Positions 56,636-64,000 of a stretch of 64,000 nt of DNA are shown one piece after another. The DNA comes from JALORV01 sp963775635. Its GTDB lineage: Bacteria > Pseudomonadota > Gammaproteobacteria > Burkholderiales > Burkholderiaceae_F. Position numbers and translations under genes: made by a program. The notes beneath the pieces are model-generated. The model saw nothing but the letters and a program-made list of their open reading frames with translations, was not told where the DNA came from and made no database searches. How positions within the stretch are numbered: the stretch's first letter is position 1; each line of letters starts with the position of its first letter. The stretch spans positions 186,001 through 250,000 of the forward strand of contig CAVZJO010000003.1 of NCBI GenBank assembly GCA_963775635.1, given 5' to 3'.

Positions 56636-57000
56636 CTAGGACACTCCTTCGCGCGATCGGCCGGCAAGCCGCGCGGCGAGCGCGGCTGCCAGCACGGCGG
56701 GTAACGCAAGAAGGGCAAAGACACTAGGCCCAACGGCCACAGGTTGCCCAGCTCGCCGTTCAGTACACCCATCGAGACGAACTGCGCGGCAAACAGGGCA
56801 AATGGCCAGCGCCAGGAACGCTCGGGATAAAAGTAGCCAAGCACGGCAGACGCCAAAATGGCAAGCGGGTATGCAACGGCCCAGTAGCCCGATGCGTCCC
56901 ACGGCTCGCGCCTTCCGGTAAGCATCGAAGTGGCGACCCAGAGCGCCGCTCCGACGACGACGGTGACGAGGTACGGGACGAGCGCCCTGCGCGCTGTCAT
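56636..57000 (-). pseudogene. Small four-helix membrane protein of unknown family, frameshifted
   Basis: From the ATG at 56998-57000 (MTARRALVPYLV) the frame encodes three hydrophobic segments, through ASAVLGYFYPERSWRWPFALFAAQ to NLWPLGL. Then, near 56719-56724, the hydrophobic pattern continues in another frame as VFALLALPAVLAAALAARLAGRSREGVS and a stop. Adding one base there restores about 121 residues with four membrane spans. I do not recognise the family. It may be a sequencing indel or an inactivated gene. Confidence 0.65.
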
Positions 57001-57028
57001 CTGCACACCCGACGTTCGACCTCAGGCG

Positions 57029-57421
57029 TCATGCGCCCTCCGATAGCAGGTTGGCATCGCGCACGACGACCCACGAGCCGTCCGACTGCTTGCGAAGAAT
57101 CGAAAGCGCGTTCCCGCTGCGAACGGTCGCCGCTCCGCCCGCCAGTGGAGTCACGCGAACGGTGAGAACGCTCCAGCAATAGGCCAGGTCTCCGGAGACC
57201 ACGACCTCCTGTATTTCGCCCGTCGAGTTGATGCAGTTTTGGCTCAGCAGGTTGCGCAGTCCGCGTTCAAACGCACTGCGGCCTCGCATCGGCGGATGAC
57301 CGGCAACGAGAAAGACCGCGTCATCGGCCATCAGCGTCAGCACGGTGTCGACATCGTTGGCGGCAGTCGCGCGATGCCACGATTCGACCAGGTTCCGAAT
57401 GGCCTGCTCGTCCTTGCTCAT
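57029..57421 (-). CDS. SgcJ/EcaC-type NTF2-fold protein (DUF4440-like)
   Basis: The 130-residue protein has EQAIRNLVESWHRATAANDVDTVLTLMADDAVFLVAGHPPMRGR, the signature of the SgcJ/EcaC branch of the NTF2-like fold. It ends DGSWVVVRDANLL. These small cone-shaped domains bind hydrophobic ligands or act as isomerases; no specific role can be assigned. It lies 22 bases from the ABM gene upstream. Confidence 0.88.
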   Translation of the reverse strand: MSKDEQAIRNLVESWHRATAANDVDTVLTLMADDAVFLVAGHPPMRGRSAFERGLRNLLSQNCINSTGEIQEVVVSGDLAYCWSVLTVRVTPLAGGAATVRSGNALSILRKQSDGSWVVVRDANLLSEGA

Positions 57422-57443
57422 GGCATTCCGTCAACGACGCCCG

Positions 57444-57737
57444 TTATGCGAGACCAGTTCCACCGATCGGGCGGGTCTCGAAGCGCTCACCAAAGCCGGC
57501 GATGAATGCCTTGCCTTTGGCGATGGCCTGCTGAACCACCGGCAATGACAGCGACGCCTTGTGACTCGCCGATGAATCCCAGACCTCGGTCACCCACAAC
57601 GCGTCCGGGTCGGACGCATCGGCCGCTACGACATAACTGCGGCAGCCCGGCATGGCAACGGTAACCTGGAGCAGGGTCGATGCCAACGCGTCGCGCTGAC
57701 CGGGTACGCACTGGATCTTTCCGATGAGACCGTACAT
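57444..57737 (-). CDS. Antibiotic biosynthesis monooxygenase (ABM) domain protein
   Basis: The 97-residue protein is a ferredoxin-like ABM domain: MYGLIGKIQCVPGQRDALASTLL, then PGCRSYVVAADASDPDALWVTEVWDS and a C-terminal helix. Members are cofactor-free monooxygenases, haem-degrading enzymes or uncharacterised dimers. The stop sits in GCATAACG, which resembles one half of an integron attachment site, but no partner half lies in the short gap. Confidence 0.87.
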   Translation of the reverse strand: MYGLIGKIQCVPGQRDALASTLLQVTVAMPGCRSYVVAADASDPDALWVTEVWDSSASHKASLSLPVVQQAIAKGKAFIAGFGERFETRPIGGTGLA

Positions 57738-57786
57738 AGGCTTGGCTCCTGTCGTGCGAACGTGACCCGCCGCTGGCGGACCGACA

Positions 57787-58209
57787 TCACTCCTGGACGA
57801 CCCACTGGGGATTCCATGCCACTTCCCACAGATGGCCGTCGGGATCCTGGAAGTAGCCCGCGTAACCGCCCCAAAAGGTGTCGTGCGCCGCTTTCACGAC
57901 GACTGCACCTGCGCGCTGGGCTTGTTCCATTACCGCGTCGACTTCGGCTTTCGAGGAGACGTTGTGCCCGATCGTGAAGTCGGTCGCGTTCCGTCTGCCA
58001 AGCGCGATGCCCGCATCGTGGGCAATGCTTCTTCTCGGCCAAAGCGCGAGCTTCAATCCGGACTGCATGTCGAAGAAGGCCACCGCACCATGCTCGAACT
58101 CCGTGCCGACGATGCCCTCCGTCTTCAGGCCAAGACCGTCACGATAGAACCGGACCGCCCTTTGCAGATCGTCCACGCCGAGAGTGACAAGGGTAATTCG
58201 AGGTTTCAT
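57787..58209 (-). CDS. VOC family protein
   Basis: The 140-residue product begins MKPRITLVTLGVDDLQRAVRFYRDGLG and ends WGGYAGYFQDPDGHLWEVAWNPQW, matching the well-known glyoxalase-like VOC subgroup. The His and Glu of DGHLWEVAWN and the first-module residues could bind a metal. It starts 22 bases after the DUF2214 stop on the same strand. The substrate is unknown. Confidence 0.9.
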   Translation of the reverse strand: MKPRITLVTLGVDDLQRAVRFYRDGLGLKTEGIVGTEFEHGAVAFFDMQSGLKLALWPRRSIAHDAGIALGRRNATDFTIGHNVSSKAEVDAVMEQAQRAGAVVVKAAHDTFWGGYAGYFQDPDGHLWEVAWNPQWVVQE

Positions 58210-58231
58210 CGTGGCTTCATTGACTGATTAG

Positions 58232-58690
58232 TCAGGCCCCGACGTATCCGATTCCGCGCGCCATCAGTGCCGCGCACAGCAGTATCAGAACCACGCCGAT
58301 CAGCTCCCAATGAATGATGGTGCGAATGGCATGCATCTTGGCGGCGGCCACGCTAGGGGTGACGCCCTTCTTCAGAGCGGATTTCCACGAGAAGAACTCA
58401 ATGGTCGGATAGATCGACAGCAGCCCGACAATGATGAACAACGAGAGCTTCGCGATAAACGGCACGCTGTGAAAATAATAGGCTGCCCCCTTCTCGAAAT
58501 AGAACACCCTGAGCAATCCCACAACCAGCACGACGCCAGCCGCGGCGCCGAAAACTTGATCGGTTATCTGAAGCCTGCGTGCGCTCGCAATGGTCAGTTC
58601 GCCTCTGATCAGTACGAACTCGACTGCCAGCGCAGCGACTAAAGCAAACGCAGCGACGTGGTGGAGGAAAGCGAACAGCGAGACCATCAT
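58232..58690 (-). CDS. DUF2214 membrane protein
   Basis: The 152-residue protein has four hydrophobic segments: FAFLHHVAAFALVAALAVEFVL, VFGAAAGVVLVVGLLRVFYF, FIAKLSLFIIVGLLSIYP and a C-terminal one, with conserved His and Arg residues as in DUF2214. The last His-containing helix recalls small haem or redox membrane proteins, but this is not established. Its ATG at 58690 overlaps the ABM stop (ATGA), so the two are coupled. Confidence 0.88.
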   Translation of the reverse strand: MMVSLFAFLHHVAAFALVAALAVEFVLIRGELTIASARRLQITDQVFGAAAGVVLVVGLLRVFYFEKGAAYYFHSVPFIAKLSLFIIVGLLSIYPTIEFFSWKSALKKGVTPSVAAAKMHAIRTIIHWELIGVVLILLCAALMARGIGYVGA

Positions 58691-58986
58691 TCGACGACCT
58701 CGTAGTGCCTGACGCGCTGGTCGTATTCGACCATCATCGCGCGCACGCTTTCCGGGACCACCGCAGCCTCGATGTCGACGCCGGCAAAGCTCTCGATCGC
58801 TGCAATCGATTCCCAGCGAGTCACGACGAGGAATTCGATCCCGTTCGGCAAGACACGTCTCAAAATGACAGCGTCGATGAAACCGCTGATGCGCCGCAAG
58901 GCGGGCAGCGTTTCGGTCCGCAAGTGATTCTCGTACGCAGCCGCCGCATCGATTTTTGCCAAGCCGCGCCAATGCCTGGAAATCAT
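58687..58986 (-). CDS. ABM-domain protein (second copy)
   Basis: The 99-residue protein reads MISRHWRGLAKIDAAAAYENHL and contains LPALRRISGFIDAVILRRVLPNGIEFLVVTRWES, an ABM-fold pattern distinct from the copy at 57.4 kb. It may be a dimeric monooxygenase or a haem-handling protein. The overlap with DUF2214 suggests they act together, as a soluble and a membrane component. Confidence 0.85.
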   Translation of the reverse strand: MISRHWRGLAKIDAAAAYENHLRTETLPALRRISGFIDAVILRRVLPNGIEFLVVTRWESIAAIESFAGVDIEAAVVPESVRAMMVEYDQRVRHYEVVE

Positions 58987-59024
58987 CGTTCGGCCCGCCC
59001 TTTAGTAGGCTTGGTCATCGCGGC

Positions 59025-59858
59025 TTACAGGTCAGCTTCGCCGCGAACCACCTCCACGACCTCGCCGCCCACCCACACGTCGTCGCCGTCCTTGCGCAGG
59101 TGCACGCGGCCTGCTCGCTGCAGCGCGGCGCCTTGGGCCGCGACATACGAACGTTCTGCGAGCCCGGCGCCGATTAGCCATTGCGCAAGGCTGGCATTCA
59201 GACTGCCGGTGACCGGGTCCTCATAGCCGCCGCCGCCGATGAATGCGCGCACCTCGAAGGCCGCATCGTGGCCCGCCTCGTGCGGACCGACCACGCCCAG
59301 CTTGAGAGGATCGAGCGCGGCCCAGTCGGGCCTGAGCGAAAGGACCTGGCGCGCGGACCGCAGCATCACGGCACACCAGCCCGGGCCGTTGTCGACCCAC
59401 TGATGATGGATGATGTCGGACGGCGAAACATCGAGCGCGCCTGCAATCTTCGTCACCAACTCCGGCTCAAGCGCGCCGGACCGCAGCAGCGGCGGCGCGG
59501 CGAACTCCAGGCGCGGACCATCGCATCGCACGCGAACCAGGCCGACGCCGCATTGCTGGACGACCAGGCCCGGCCGACGCGGCTTTCCGCCCGCTGCAAG
59601 CCAGGCGTGGCACGACCCGAGCGTAGGGTGTCCGGCGAAGGGGAGTTCGCGGCCGGGCGTAAAGATGCGCACGTGGTAGTCCGCACCTGGATCCGAAGGT
59701 GGCAGAAGAAAGGTCGTCTCGGACAGGTTGGTCCAACGAGCGAGCGCGGCCATCCGGGCTTCGCCGAGTCCGACCGCGGCGTGCACCACCGCAAGGGGAT
59801 TTCCGCCGAGCGGATCGGCCGAGAAAACATTGACTTGCACGAAATTGAACTTAGACAT
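59025..59858 (-). CDS. PhzF family isomerase/epimerase
   Basis: The 277-residue protein starts MSKFNFVQVNVFSADPLGGNPLAVV and has NLSETTFLLP, whose Glu corresponds to the catalytic base of PhzF, then FTPGRELPFAGHPTLGS and the C-terminal RAFIGGGGYEDPVTGSLNASLAQWL. PhzF isomerises trans-2,3-dihydro-3-hydroxyanthranilate in phenazine synthesis; no other phz gene is nearby, so it belongs to the broad PhzF-like group of unknown substrate. Confidence 0.92.
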   Translation of the reverse strand: MSKFNFVQVNVFSADPLGGNPLAVVHAAVGLGEARMAALARWTNLSETTFLLPPSDPGADYHVRIFTPGRELPFAGHPTLGSCHAWLAAGGKPRRPGLVVQQCGVGLVRVRCDGPRLEFAAPPLLRSGALEPELVTKIAGALDVSPSDIIHHQWVDNGPGWCAVMLRSARQVLSLRPDWAALDPLKLGVVGPHEAGHDAAFEVRAFIGGGGYEDPVTGSLNASLAQWLIGAGLAERSYVAAQGAALQRAGRVHLRKDGDDVWVGGEVVEVVRGEADL

Positions 59859-60007
59859 GGCGTTGCTTGCGTGACGGTTGAGAAGAGCGGACGGGAACCT
59901 GCGTTGCCTGCGAGGCGATGATGAACCAGAGCGCGACGTGGGCCAAGCGAACAATCGTCGGGAACGCCGCTTGCCGAACTGACGAGTTCTTTCCGGGAGG
60001 CCTCGAT

Positions 60008-60412
60008 ATGGAACAGCACGATGTACTCAAGCAGGAACTGCTAGCGCGCGAACAGGACTACTGGAATGCGATCAAGGAGAAGAACGCTCGAGTCGCGACG
60101 GGCCTCAGTGATGACCCGTGCATCGTCGTCGGCGCGCAGGGAGTCTGCGAGTTGAGCAGGAATGCACTGACGAAGATGCTTGAAGGCGCAAGCTACGAAC
60201 TCCGTGAATTCTCGCTGGAGGACGTGCACTTTCGCCGCCTGGGGAATAACGTGGTGGCGCTCGCGTACCGGATCAACGAGGACCTGACAGTCGAGGGTGA
60301 AAGAGTCAAACTGGAAGCCTTTGACTCGAGCGTCTGGGTGAAACGCGGCGGCGACTGGGTATGCGTTGTCCACACCGAGTCACCCGCCGGCGATCCATTC
60401 GGCAGGCACTGA
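60008..60412 (+). CDS. DUF4440/NTF2-like protein
   Basis: The 134-residue product begins MEQHDVLKQELLAREQDYWNAIKEKNARVATGLSDD and ends with WVKRGGDWVCVVHTESPAGDPFG, the DUF4440 pattern. A GGGAGG site lies just upstream. Together with lexA-imuA it is one of only three plus-strand genes in the region after 51 kb. It converges with a lipoprotein of the same fold (60444-60911), but the two differ in sequence. Function unknown. Confidence 0.87.
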   Translation: MEQHDVLKQELLAREQDYWNAIKEKNARVATGLSDDPCIVVGAQGVCELSRNALTKMLEGASYELREFSLEDVHFRRLGNNVVALAYRINEDLTVEGERVKLEAFDSSVWVKRGGDWVCVVHTESPAGDPFGRH

Positions 60413-60443
60413 ATGCAGGCAGCTCATCAATGCGCATGAACGG

Positions 60444-60911
60444 TCACGACGGCCCAGAGTTCCAAATATCCGCCACACACTTCCAAGCACCGTTCTGATC
60501 GCGGCGCCAAACTGTCACATAGCGTCCTTTGACGGTCACCAGCTTTCCATCGGGACTAGGAAGTGTCGTGGTGTTCTCGCCGGTCGTGTAGCCCATCGTT
60601 CCGTCTTTGCTCACCGAGGCGTGTTCAGGTCGCCAGTTAATGCGGAAACCGGGAATTGCCAAGCTATGGTTGACGAAGGCGCGAATGGCTGCCTTTCCCT
60701 TGACCAAGGCAGCCCCCGGTGGCGTAACGGTGGCGTCATCACTCCAAAACGAGATGATGCGTTCTGCGTCTCTACCTTCTGATGCCGCAGCAGCCCAGGC
60801 GTGGTCTGTACGAAGCAGCTCCTCCGTCGCGCGCTCCGGACTACCCGGCGTCAACGTGCAGCCAGCGCTTAGCAAACCTGCGCTCAGGATCGCGAACTTG
60901 AGAAGCTTCAC
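60444..60911 (-). CDS. DUF4440-domain lipoprotein
   Basis: The 155-residue protein has a lipoprotein signal with lipobox SAGC (Cys18) and an NTF2-like domain (LLRTDHAWAAAASEGRDAERIISFWSDDATVTPPG, ending WKCVADIWN). The GTG start at 60909-60911 is supported by GAGGAGG just upstream. It is probably anchored in the outer or inner membrane. The function is unknown; such lipoproteins are often annotated as SnoaL- or ketosteroid-isomerase-like. Confidence 0.88.
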   Translation of the reverse strand: MKLLKFAILSAGLLSAGCTLTPGSPERATEELLRTDHAWAAAASEGRDAERIISFWSDDATVTPPGAALVKGKAAIRAFVNHSLAIPGFRINWRPEHASVSKDGTMGYTTGENTTTLPSPDGKLVTVKGRYVTVWRRDQNGAWKCVADIWNSGPS

Positions 60912-60962
60912 GGTTTCCTCCTCGCGGCGATGACGATGCCCGACCCAACCGGCGGCACCTAC

Positions 60963-61364
60963 TCAAGGCACCTGAACATTGATCCACTCGGCGTTTTGTA
61001 GGACGACGCGATAGCCATCGGGGTCGAGGTACGTACGGCCGCGAACATCCCAGTACGGATTGAGCGAGGCGACCTGCTTGAACCCGGCGGCCAGCATCCT
61101 GCTGCATGCGCTCTCCCACTCGGCCTTGGCCGCAACGTAGAAGACAGCCACGTCTTCGGGCGTGGGCGATGGCACGACAGGATGCGCACGACAGTGTGTG
61201 AACTCAAAGTGGTACTCGGAGCCAGGCCGACCGAGCATGACGCCGTCGAACCCTTCATGATTCTCGAAGCTGCCGACAACGCGCAAGCCAAGACCCCGGC
61301 AGTACATGTCTTTGGTCTGGGCCAGATTGCTGACCGGTCGTGCGATGCGAAGATGATGCGGCAT
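60963..61364 (-). CDS. VOC family protein
   Basis: The 133-residue product starts MPHHLRIARPVSNLAQTKDMYCRGLGLRVVGSF and ends PYWDVRGRTYLDPDGYRVVLQNAEW. It has the standard two-module VOC layout with FEFTHC in the first module. The substrate is unknown. It is 51 bases upstream of the lipoprotein gene on the same strand. Confidence 0.9.
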   Translation of the reverse strand: MPHHLRIARPVSNLAQTKDMYCRGLGLRVVGSFENHEGFDGVMLGRPGSEYHFEFTHCRAHPVVPSPTPEDVAVFYVAAKAEWESACSRMLAAGFKQVASLNPYWDVRGRTYLDPDGYRVVLQNAEWINVQVP

Positions 61365-61479
61365 GACAGTGGGCGTTCAGGGGTGGCCTGCCCAATCCAG
61401 CCGGCCGTCGGGCCGCCAAGTTGATGCCTGCGTCGACCCGTCCGGATCGCCGTGAATATGAACGCATCGCATCGGCGGG

Positions 61480-61896
61480 TCAGCCAGCGGGGTCCTCTCG
61501 CGATTGCTGAAATGTGCGCAAGCCATCGCCGAAACGTACCCACGCAAGGTCGTGACTCAGCCACGAGTGATGGGTTGGCGGAAACAATTCCGGCTTGTCG
61601 AGGCTGCAGGTCGTGACGTCGACGAATCCGACCGAATCGTTGTGCTCATATGTCAGAGGGGTTCCACAGGCCGGGCAGAACGTTCGATGCACGGGCTGAG
61701 ACGAATGAAACACCGACGGATGCCCTTGAAGCAGTCGGAACTGCGCCGTCGAGAACGTGACCCATGCGACAACCGGTGACGCCGCGACTCGCCGACAGGT
61801 CCGGCAGTGACAAACCATGCTGTTTGTCGGTTCACCGCCAACGCGGTATCGAATCGCGCCGCAAATGCAACCGCCCTCAACGTCTGCTGTCGGCAT
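61480..61896 (-). CDS. GFA family zinc protein (third of four)
   Basis: The 138-residue product has CICGAIRYRVGG, CHCRTCRRVAASPVVAWVTF and CPACGTPLTYEH, the complete GFA metal set. Length is typical. It has its own 118-base gap on each side with no clear regulatory site, as if transferred as a single unit. Activity unknown. Confidence 0.92.
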   Translation of the reverse strand: MPTADVEGGCICGAIRYRVGGEPTNSMVCHCRTCRRVAASPVVAWVTFSTAQFRLLQGHPSVFHSSQPVHRTFCPACGTPLTYEHNDSVGFVDVTTCSLDKPELFPPTHHSWLSHDLAWVRFGDGLRTFQQSREDPAG

Positions 61897-62014
61897 GTCA
61901 ATTCCTTTCGCCGCTCATGAGCCGCATTGCTTCCTACACGCGCTGGACGACGCCTCTATTCAAGTAGCGGTCCGCGTCGCCAAGGGCCGCAGGCCAAGCA
62001 CCAGGTCCGTTAGC

Positions 62015-62389
62015 TCAGAGGCTCTGGATCAGCGCCATGATGTTTCCTTCCGTGTCCTTAAACCACGCAGCTTTGGCACCGCCGCCGGTCGAGATTCCGT
62101 TCTCGTCCATCTCTGGCATGTCGTACTTCTCGAATTTCACGCCGCGTGACTTCAGCTCCGCGACCTCACGTTCGATGTTCTCGACCTGCCAGAACGCTTG
62201 GCTTGCCTGGGAGGTGCCGGCGTTCGGCGTCGGATAGAGGAAACAGGCGGTTCCCTTTCCGAACTCGTAGACCACGCCGCCCGCCGTCTCCTGCTGGGGC
62301 CTGAAGCCCAGCTTCTCCTCGTAAAACTTACGTGCGCGGACGACGTCCTTGGCCGGTATATATGAATACATCGGGGTATCTTGCAGCAT
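62015..62389 (-). CDS. VOC family protein
   Basis: The 124-residue product has MYSYIPAKDVVRARKFYEEKLGFRP near the start and AAWFKDTEGNIMALIQSL at the end, a subgroup common in environmental bacteria. An AGGAGG site lies 4 bases before the ATG, the strongest ribosome-binding site in the region. The 203-base gap upstream holds no gene. The stop lies in CTGAGCTAACGG, loosely like one half of an integron attachment site. Confidence 0.9.
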   Translation of the reverse strand: MLQDTPMYSYIPAKDVVRARKFYEEKLGFRPQQETAGGVVYEFGKGTACFLYPTPNAGTSQASQAFWQVENIEREVAELKSRGVKFEKYDMPEMDENGISTGGGAKAAWFKDTEGNIMALIQSL

Positions 62390-62592
62390 GCGTCCTCCTA
62401 TGTGTGGGTCGTGGTGAATGTGCTACCAGCATTTTTAATACCGTGTAACACCGTCAACCCTCGAGCAAACTGCGGGAACTAAAAACCCCACTCTCCACTT
62501 CATGGGAACCTCTGGTGGCGCTCATGCTGTGCCGGAAAATGCCCTGGTTCAGGTGCGGCCGGCAGTAGGTTCGATGCCAGCCGCAACCAATG
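62390..62592. other. Intergenic gap between the acetyltransferase and VOC genes
   Basis: No gene seen. The stretch near 62434-62460 is unusually AT-rich for this window (GCATTTTTAATACCGTGTAA) and may hold the promoter of the VOC gene at 62015-62389. No hairpin with a T-run and no complete attC-like pair was found. Confidence 0.4.
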
Positions 62593-63075
62593 TCATGCAG
62601 CGATACCGCCGCCTGCTACGGCAATATCGAAGTGCAGCACGTCTTCGCGGACTCCCAGCTTCGTGTAGAGGGCGATGGCGGGTGCATCGCCGCGGTCCGC
62701 CTGCACGAAGATGACATAGGCCGCCCGTGCCGCGGCAATCTTCTTGAGTTCCTGGATCAACGCCGTCGCGATGCCTTCGCGCCGGTGTGTTCGCGCGACA
62801 GCCAGATCATAGATATAGATTTCACTGCGCTCCCGCTCGAACTTCTGAAGTTCGTATGCGGCGATGCCGCCCATTACGGAGCCATTTTTCAACGCTGCAA
62901 GCGCGATGAAATGATCGCTGCCGAGTAGGCGCTCCAGATATGCCGCACTTGGCCGAGCCACGCTATAGGTCTCCACCTCGTCGAACGCCTCGCCGAAAGT
63001 CGTCAACATTGCTTCCATCAGTGCCGCGTCGTCGGATGCAAGCTGGCGAATGTTGACCGGGACGGAAAGTGACAT
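62593..63075 (-). CDS. AAC(3)-I-like GNAT aminoglycoside 3-N-acetyltransferase
   Basis: The 160-residue protein follows the AAC(3)-I family along its whole length. Shared family motifs include FIALAALKNG, a SEIYIYDLAVA strand, HRREGIATALIQELK (acetyl-CoA pyrophosphate loop), AYVIFVQADRGDAPAIALYTKLG and VREDVLHFDI. Known members acetylate the 3-amino group of gentamicin-type aminoglycosides and occur as integron cassettes. Differences in the N-terminal third mean activity cannot be assumed. It lies among VOC and GFA genes, with GFA 27 bases upstream. Confidence 0.88.
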   Translation of the reverse strand: MSLSVPVNIRQLASDDAALMEAMLTTFGEAFDEVETYSVARPSAAYLERLLGSDHFIALAALKNGSVMGGIAAYELQKFERERSEIYIYDLAVARTHRREGIATALIQELKKIAAARAAYVIFVQADRGDAPAIALYTKLGVREDVLHFDIAVAGGGIAA

Positions 63076-63102
63076 GTCTATTTGGCGCTCTCAACTGCGT
63101 GA

Positions 63103-63507
63103 TCAAGTGGGATCCCTGTCGAACGTTTCCGTGCCTGGCGGCAACTGAACCCACGGGTGCCTGCGGCCGTCGTAGACGGAAGCTCGAGGCGCTGGAAAGC
63201 CGGGGTCGGCAAACGCACCGACGGCGACGCTCACGGACTCATCTTGACCGTCTTCGGTGTGGAAGACGGTAGTTCCGCAAACCGGGCAGAACCGGAATTT
63301 GAACTTGGCTCCTTGATCCCCAATGCGAACGTACTCGGTGGCGGCGCCGAAGACTTTGAACGGAGCCGAGAAACTGGCCAGCGCTGCGAAGACACTACCG
63401 GTCCTTTGCTGGCACGCGAGGCAGTGGCAAATACCCACGCCTCGTGGTTCGCCCTCGACTTGAATGCGCAGTTGTCCGCAGGAACAAGAGGCTGTTCGGG
63501 AAGACAT
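63103..63507 (-). CDS. GFA family zinc protein (fourth of four)
   Basis: The 134-residue product has CSCGQLRIQVEG, CHCLACQQRTGSVFAALASF and CPVCGTTVFHTED. It belongs to the subgroup with a C-terminal VYDGRRHPWVQLP, found in many proteobacteria. It is followed after 27 bases by the AAC(3)-I-like gene, so the two may share a transcript. Confidence 0.92.
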   Translation of the reverse strand: MSSRTASCSCGQLRIQVEGEPRGVGICHCLACQQRTGSVFAALASFSAPFKVFGAATEYVRIGDQGAKFKFRFCPVCGTTVFHTEDGQDESVSVAVGAFADPGFPAPRASVYDGRRHPWVQLPPGTETFDRDPT

Positions 63508-63559
63508 AGAGCACCTCGTCCGATGACGCGCGCGAAGCCTGACGTCTAAGAAGGTTTGA

Positions 63560-63566
63560 GTTAGGC
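63560..63566 (-). other. GCCTAAC motif resembling an integron attC core half-site
   Basis: On the minus strand the VOC stop is followed within a few bases by GCCTAACTCAAACC, which matches the R'' consensus RYYYAAC of attC sites and the bases often beside it. A matching GTTRRRY half-site with the required spacing before the next gene (63507) was not found, so a functional attC is not supported. It is recorded because the neighbouring genes are typical of gene cassettes. Confidence 0.3.
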
Positions 63567-63570
63567 GGCG

Positions 63571-64000
63571 CTAGGGATCTGGCGACTGCACGGGCGGCCA
63601 CGATCTCTTGCCTTCATCCGGCGGACTCTCAAGCCCGACGGAGTTGCCCTCGGGATCTCGGACGACCGCATATCTTGCCCCCCAGAACGCGTCATAGGGC
63701 AACTGAACGCCTTCGTGGCCGGCAGCAACGAGCGCCGCGTAGGTCGAGTCGACTGCCTCGCGCGTGGGCAGCTGTGCGGTAAGCAGGACAGAGTTTGGGA
63801 TTGCCGACCGGCGCCACTCCGCGTTGTAGATCTTCGCCAAGGCCGGATTGTCGAGCGCGAAGGAGGAGTTGCCGTGACCGGCTGCAGGCGCATGGCGGGT
63901 TTCGGATGGTTGGGCCAGCACCTCCGGAATACTGACTCCAAGTAGCCGGTAGAACTCCAGTGTTTCGTCGTACCTTCTCGCGACAATGTTCACCTTGGCG
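63571..64000 (-). CDS. VOC family protein, 5' end beyond the window
   Basis: The visible part contains VNIVARRYDETLEFYRLLGVSIPEVL, the start of a VOC domain, and ends with ARYAVVRDPEGNSVGLESPPDEG. The frame stays open to the window edge. A GTG at 63991-63993 could in principle be the start, but the conserved N-terminal residues continue upstream, so the gene is probably cut by the window end. Activity unknown. Confidence 0.82.
   Translation of the reverse strand, partial: AKVNIVARRYDETLEFYRLLGVSIPEVLAQPSETRHAPAAGHGNSSFALDNPALAKIYNAEWRRSAIPNSVLLTAQLPTREAVDSTYAALVAAGHEGVQLPYDAFWGARYAVVRDPEGNSVGLESPPDEGKRSWPPVQSPDP

Noticed and set aside
62000..62040. tRNA-like string GTCCGTTAGCTCAG
   Set aside because: It resembles a tRNA 5' end and D-arm but lies at the 3' end of a VOC gene and has no matching acceptor, anticodon or T-arm.
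51504..64000. A functional chromosomal integron array
   Set aside because: No intI gene, no complete attC with paired half-sites, and many genes overlap or are spaced by fewer than 30 bases. Kept only as a hypothesis about origin.

Overview
The window is GC-rich, gene-dense chromosomal DNA, most likely from a betaproteobacterium (Burkholderiales or a close relative). The evidence is gene order: leuC–entericidin–leuD–leuB–asd–fimV–truA–trpF–trpB–trpA–accD–folC–dedD–cvpA–purF in one direction, then wrbA–DUF2069–GlcD-type oxidase, and the rimP–nusA–infB–rbfA–truB–typA and scpB–rluB blocks. No rRNA, tRNA, CRISPR array, phage module or intact insertion sequence was seen. The assignment rests on synteny and protein families, not on a marker phylogeny.

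Layout. 1–16.3 kb (minus strand): purine, folate, fatty-acid, tryptophan, aspartate-family and leucine biosynthesis in tightly spaced, often overlapping genes, with fimV between asd and truA. 16.5–23.4 kb: a Tat-exported intradiol-dioxygenase-like protein, then a minus-strand run of an LplT–PlsC fusion, a patatin phospholipase, aroC, an MFS transporter and an M48 lipoprotein protease. 23.6–38.4 kb: malic enzyme, a CBS protein, hydroxypyruvate isomerase (frameshifted), proline iminopeptidase, metY with a hydrolase and a LysE exporter, YihY, wrbA, an FAD oxidase, secreted proteins of unknown role and dusA. 38.4–38.8 kb: a 341-bp palindromic element with 20-bp terminal inverted repeats. 38.8–51.1 kb: membrane proteins and the translation/transcription operon rimP–nusA–infB–rbfA–truB–typA, preceded by a near-consensus promoter, a highly structured leader and an intrinsic terminator, then rluB and scpB.

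51.5–64 kb is accessory in character. Nearly all its genes are small single-domain proteins on the minus strand: six VOC/glyoxalase-fold, four GFA-type zinc proteins, two GNAT acetyltransferases (one closely resembling AAC(3)-I aminoglycoside acetyltransferases), two ABM-fold monooxygenases, three NTF2/DUF4440 proteins, OsmC, PhzF, DUF1272, DUF1697 and DUF2214. A plus-strand lexA–imuA pair with an SOS-box-like operator interrupts it; imuB and dnaE2, which normally follow imuA, are absent here.

Four genes (fimV, hyi, a DUF4124 gene and a small membrane protein) carry what look like single-base frameshifts. Either the assembly has residual indel errors or these genes are decaying; raw reads would decide. 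The best candidates for something undescribed are the rimP leader/terminator, the 38.4-kb element and the cassette-like accessory region with its AAC(3)-I homologue.
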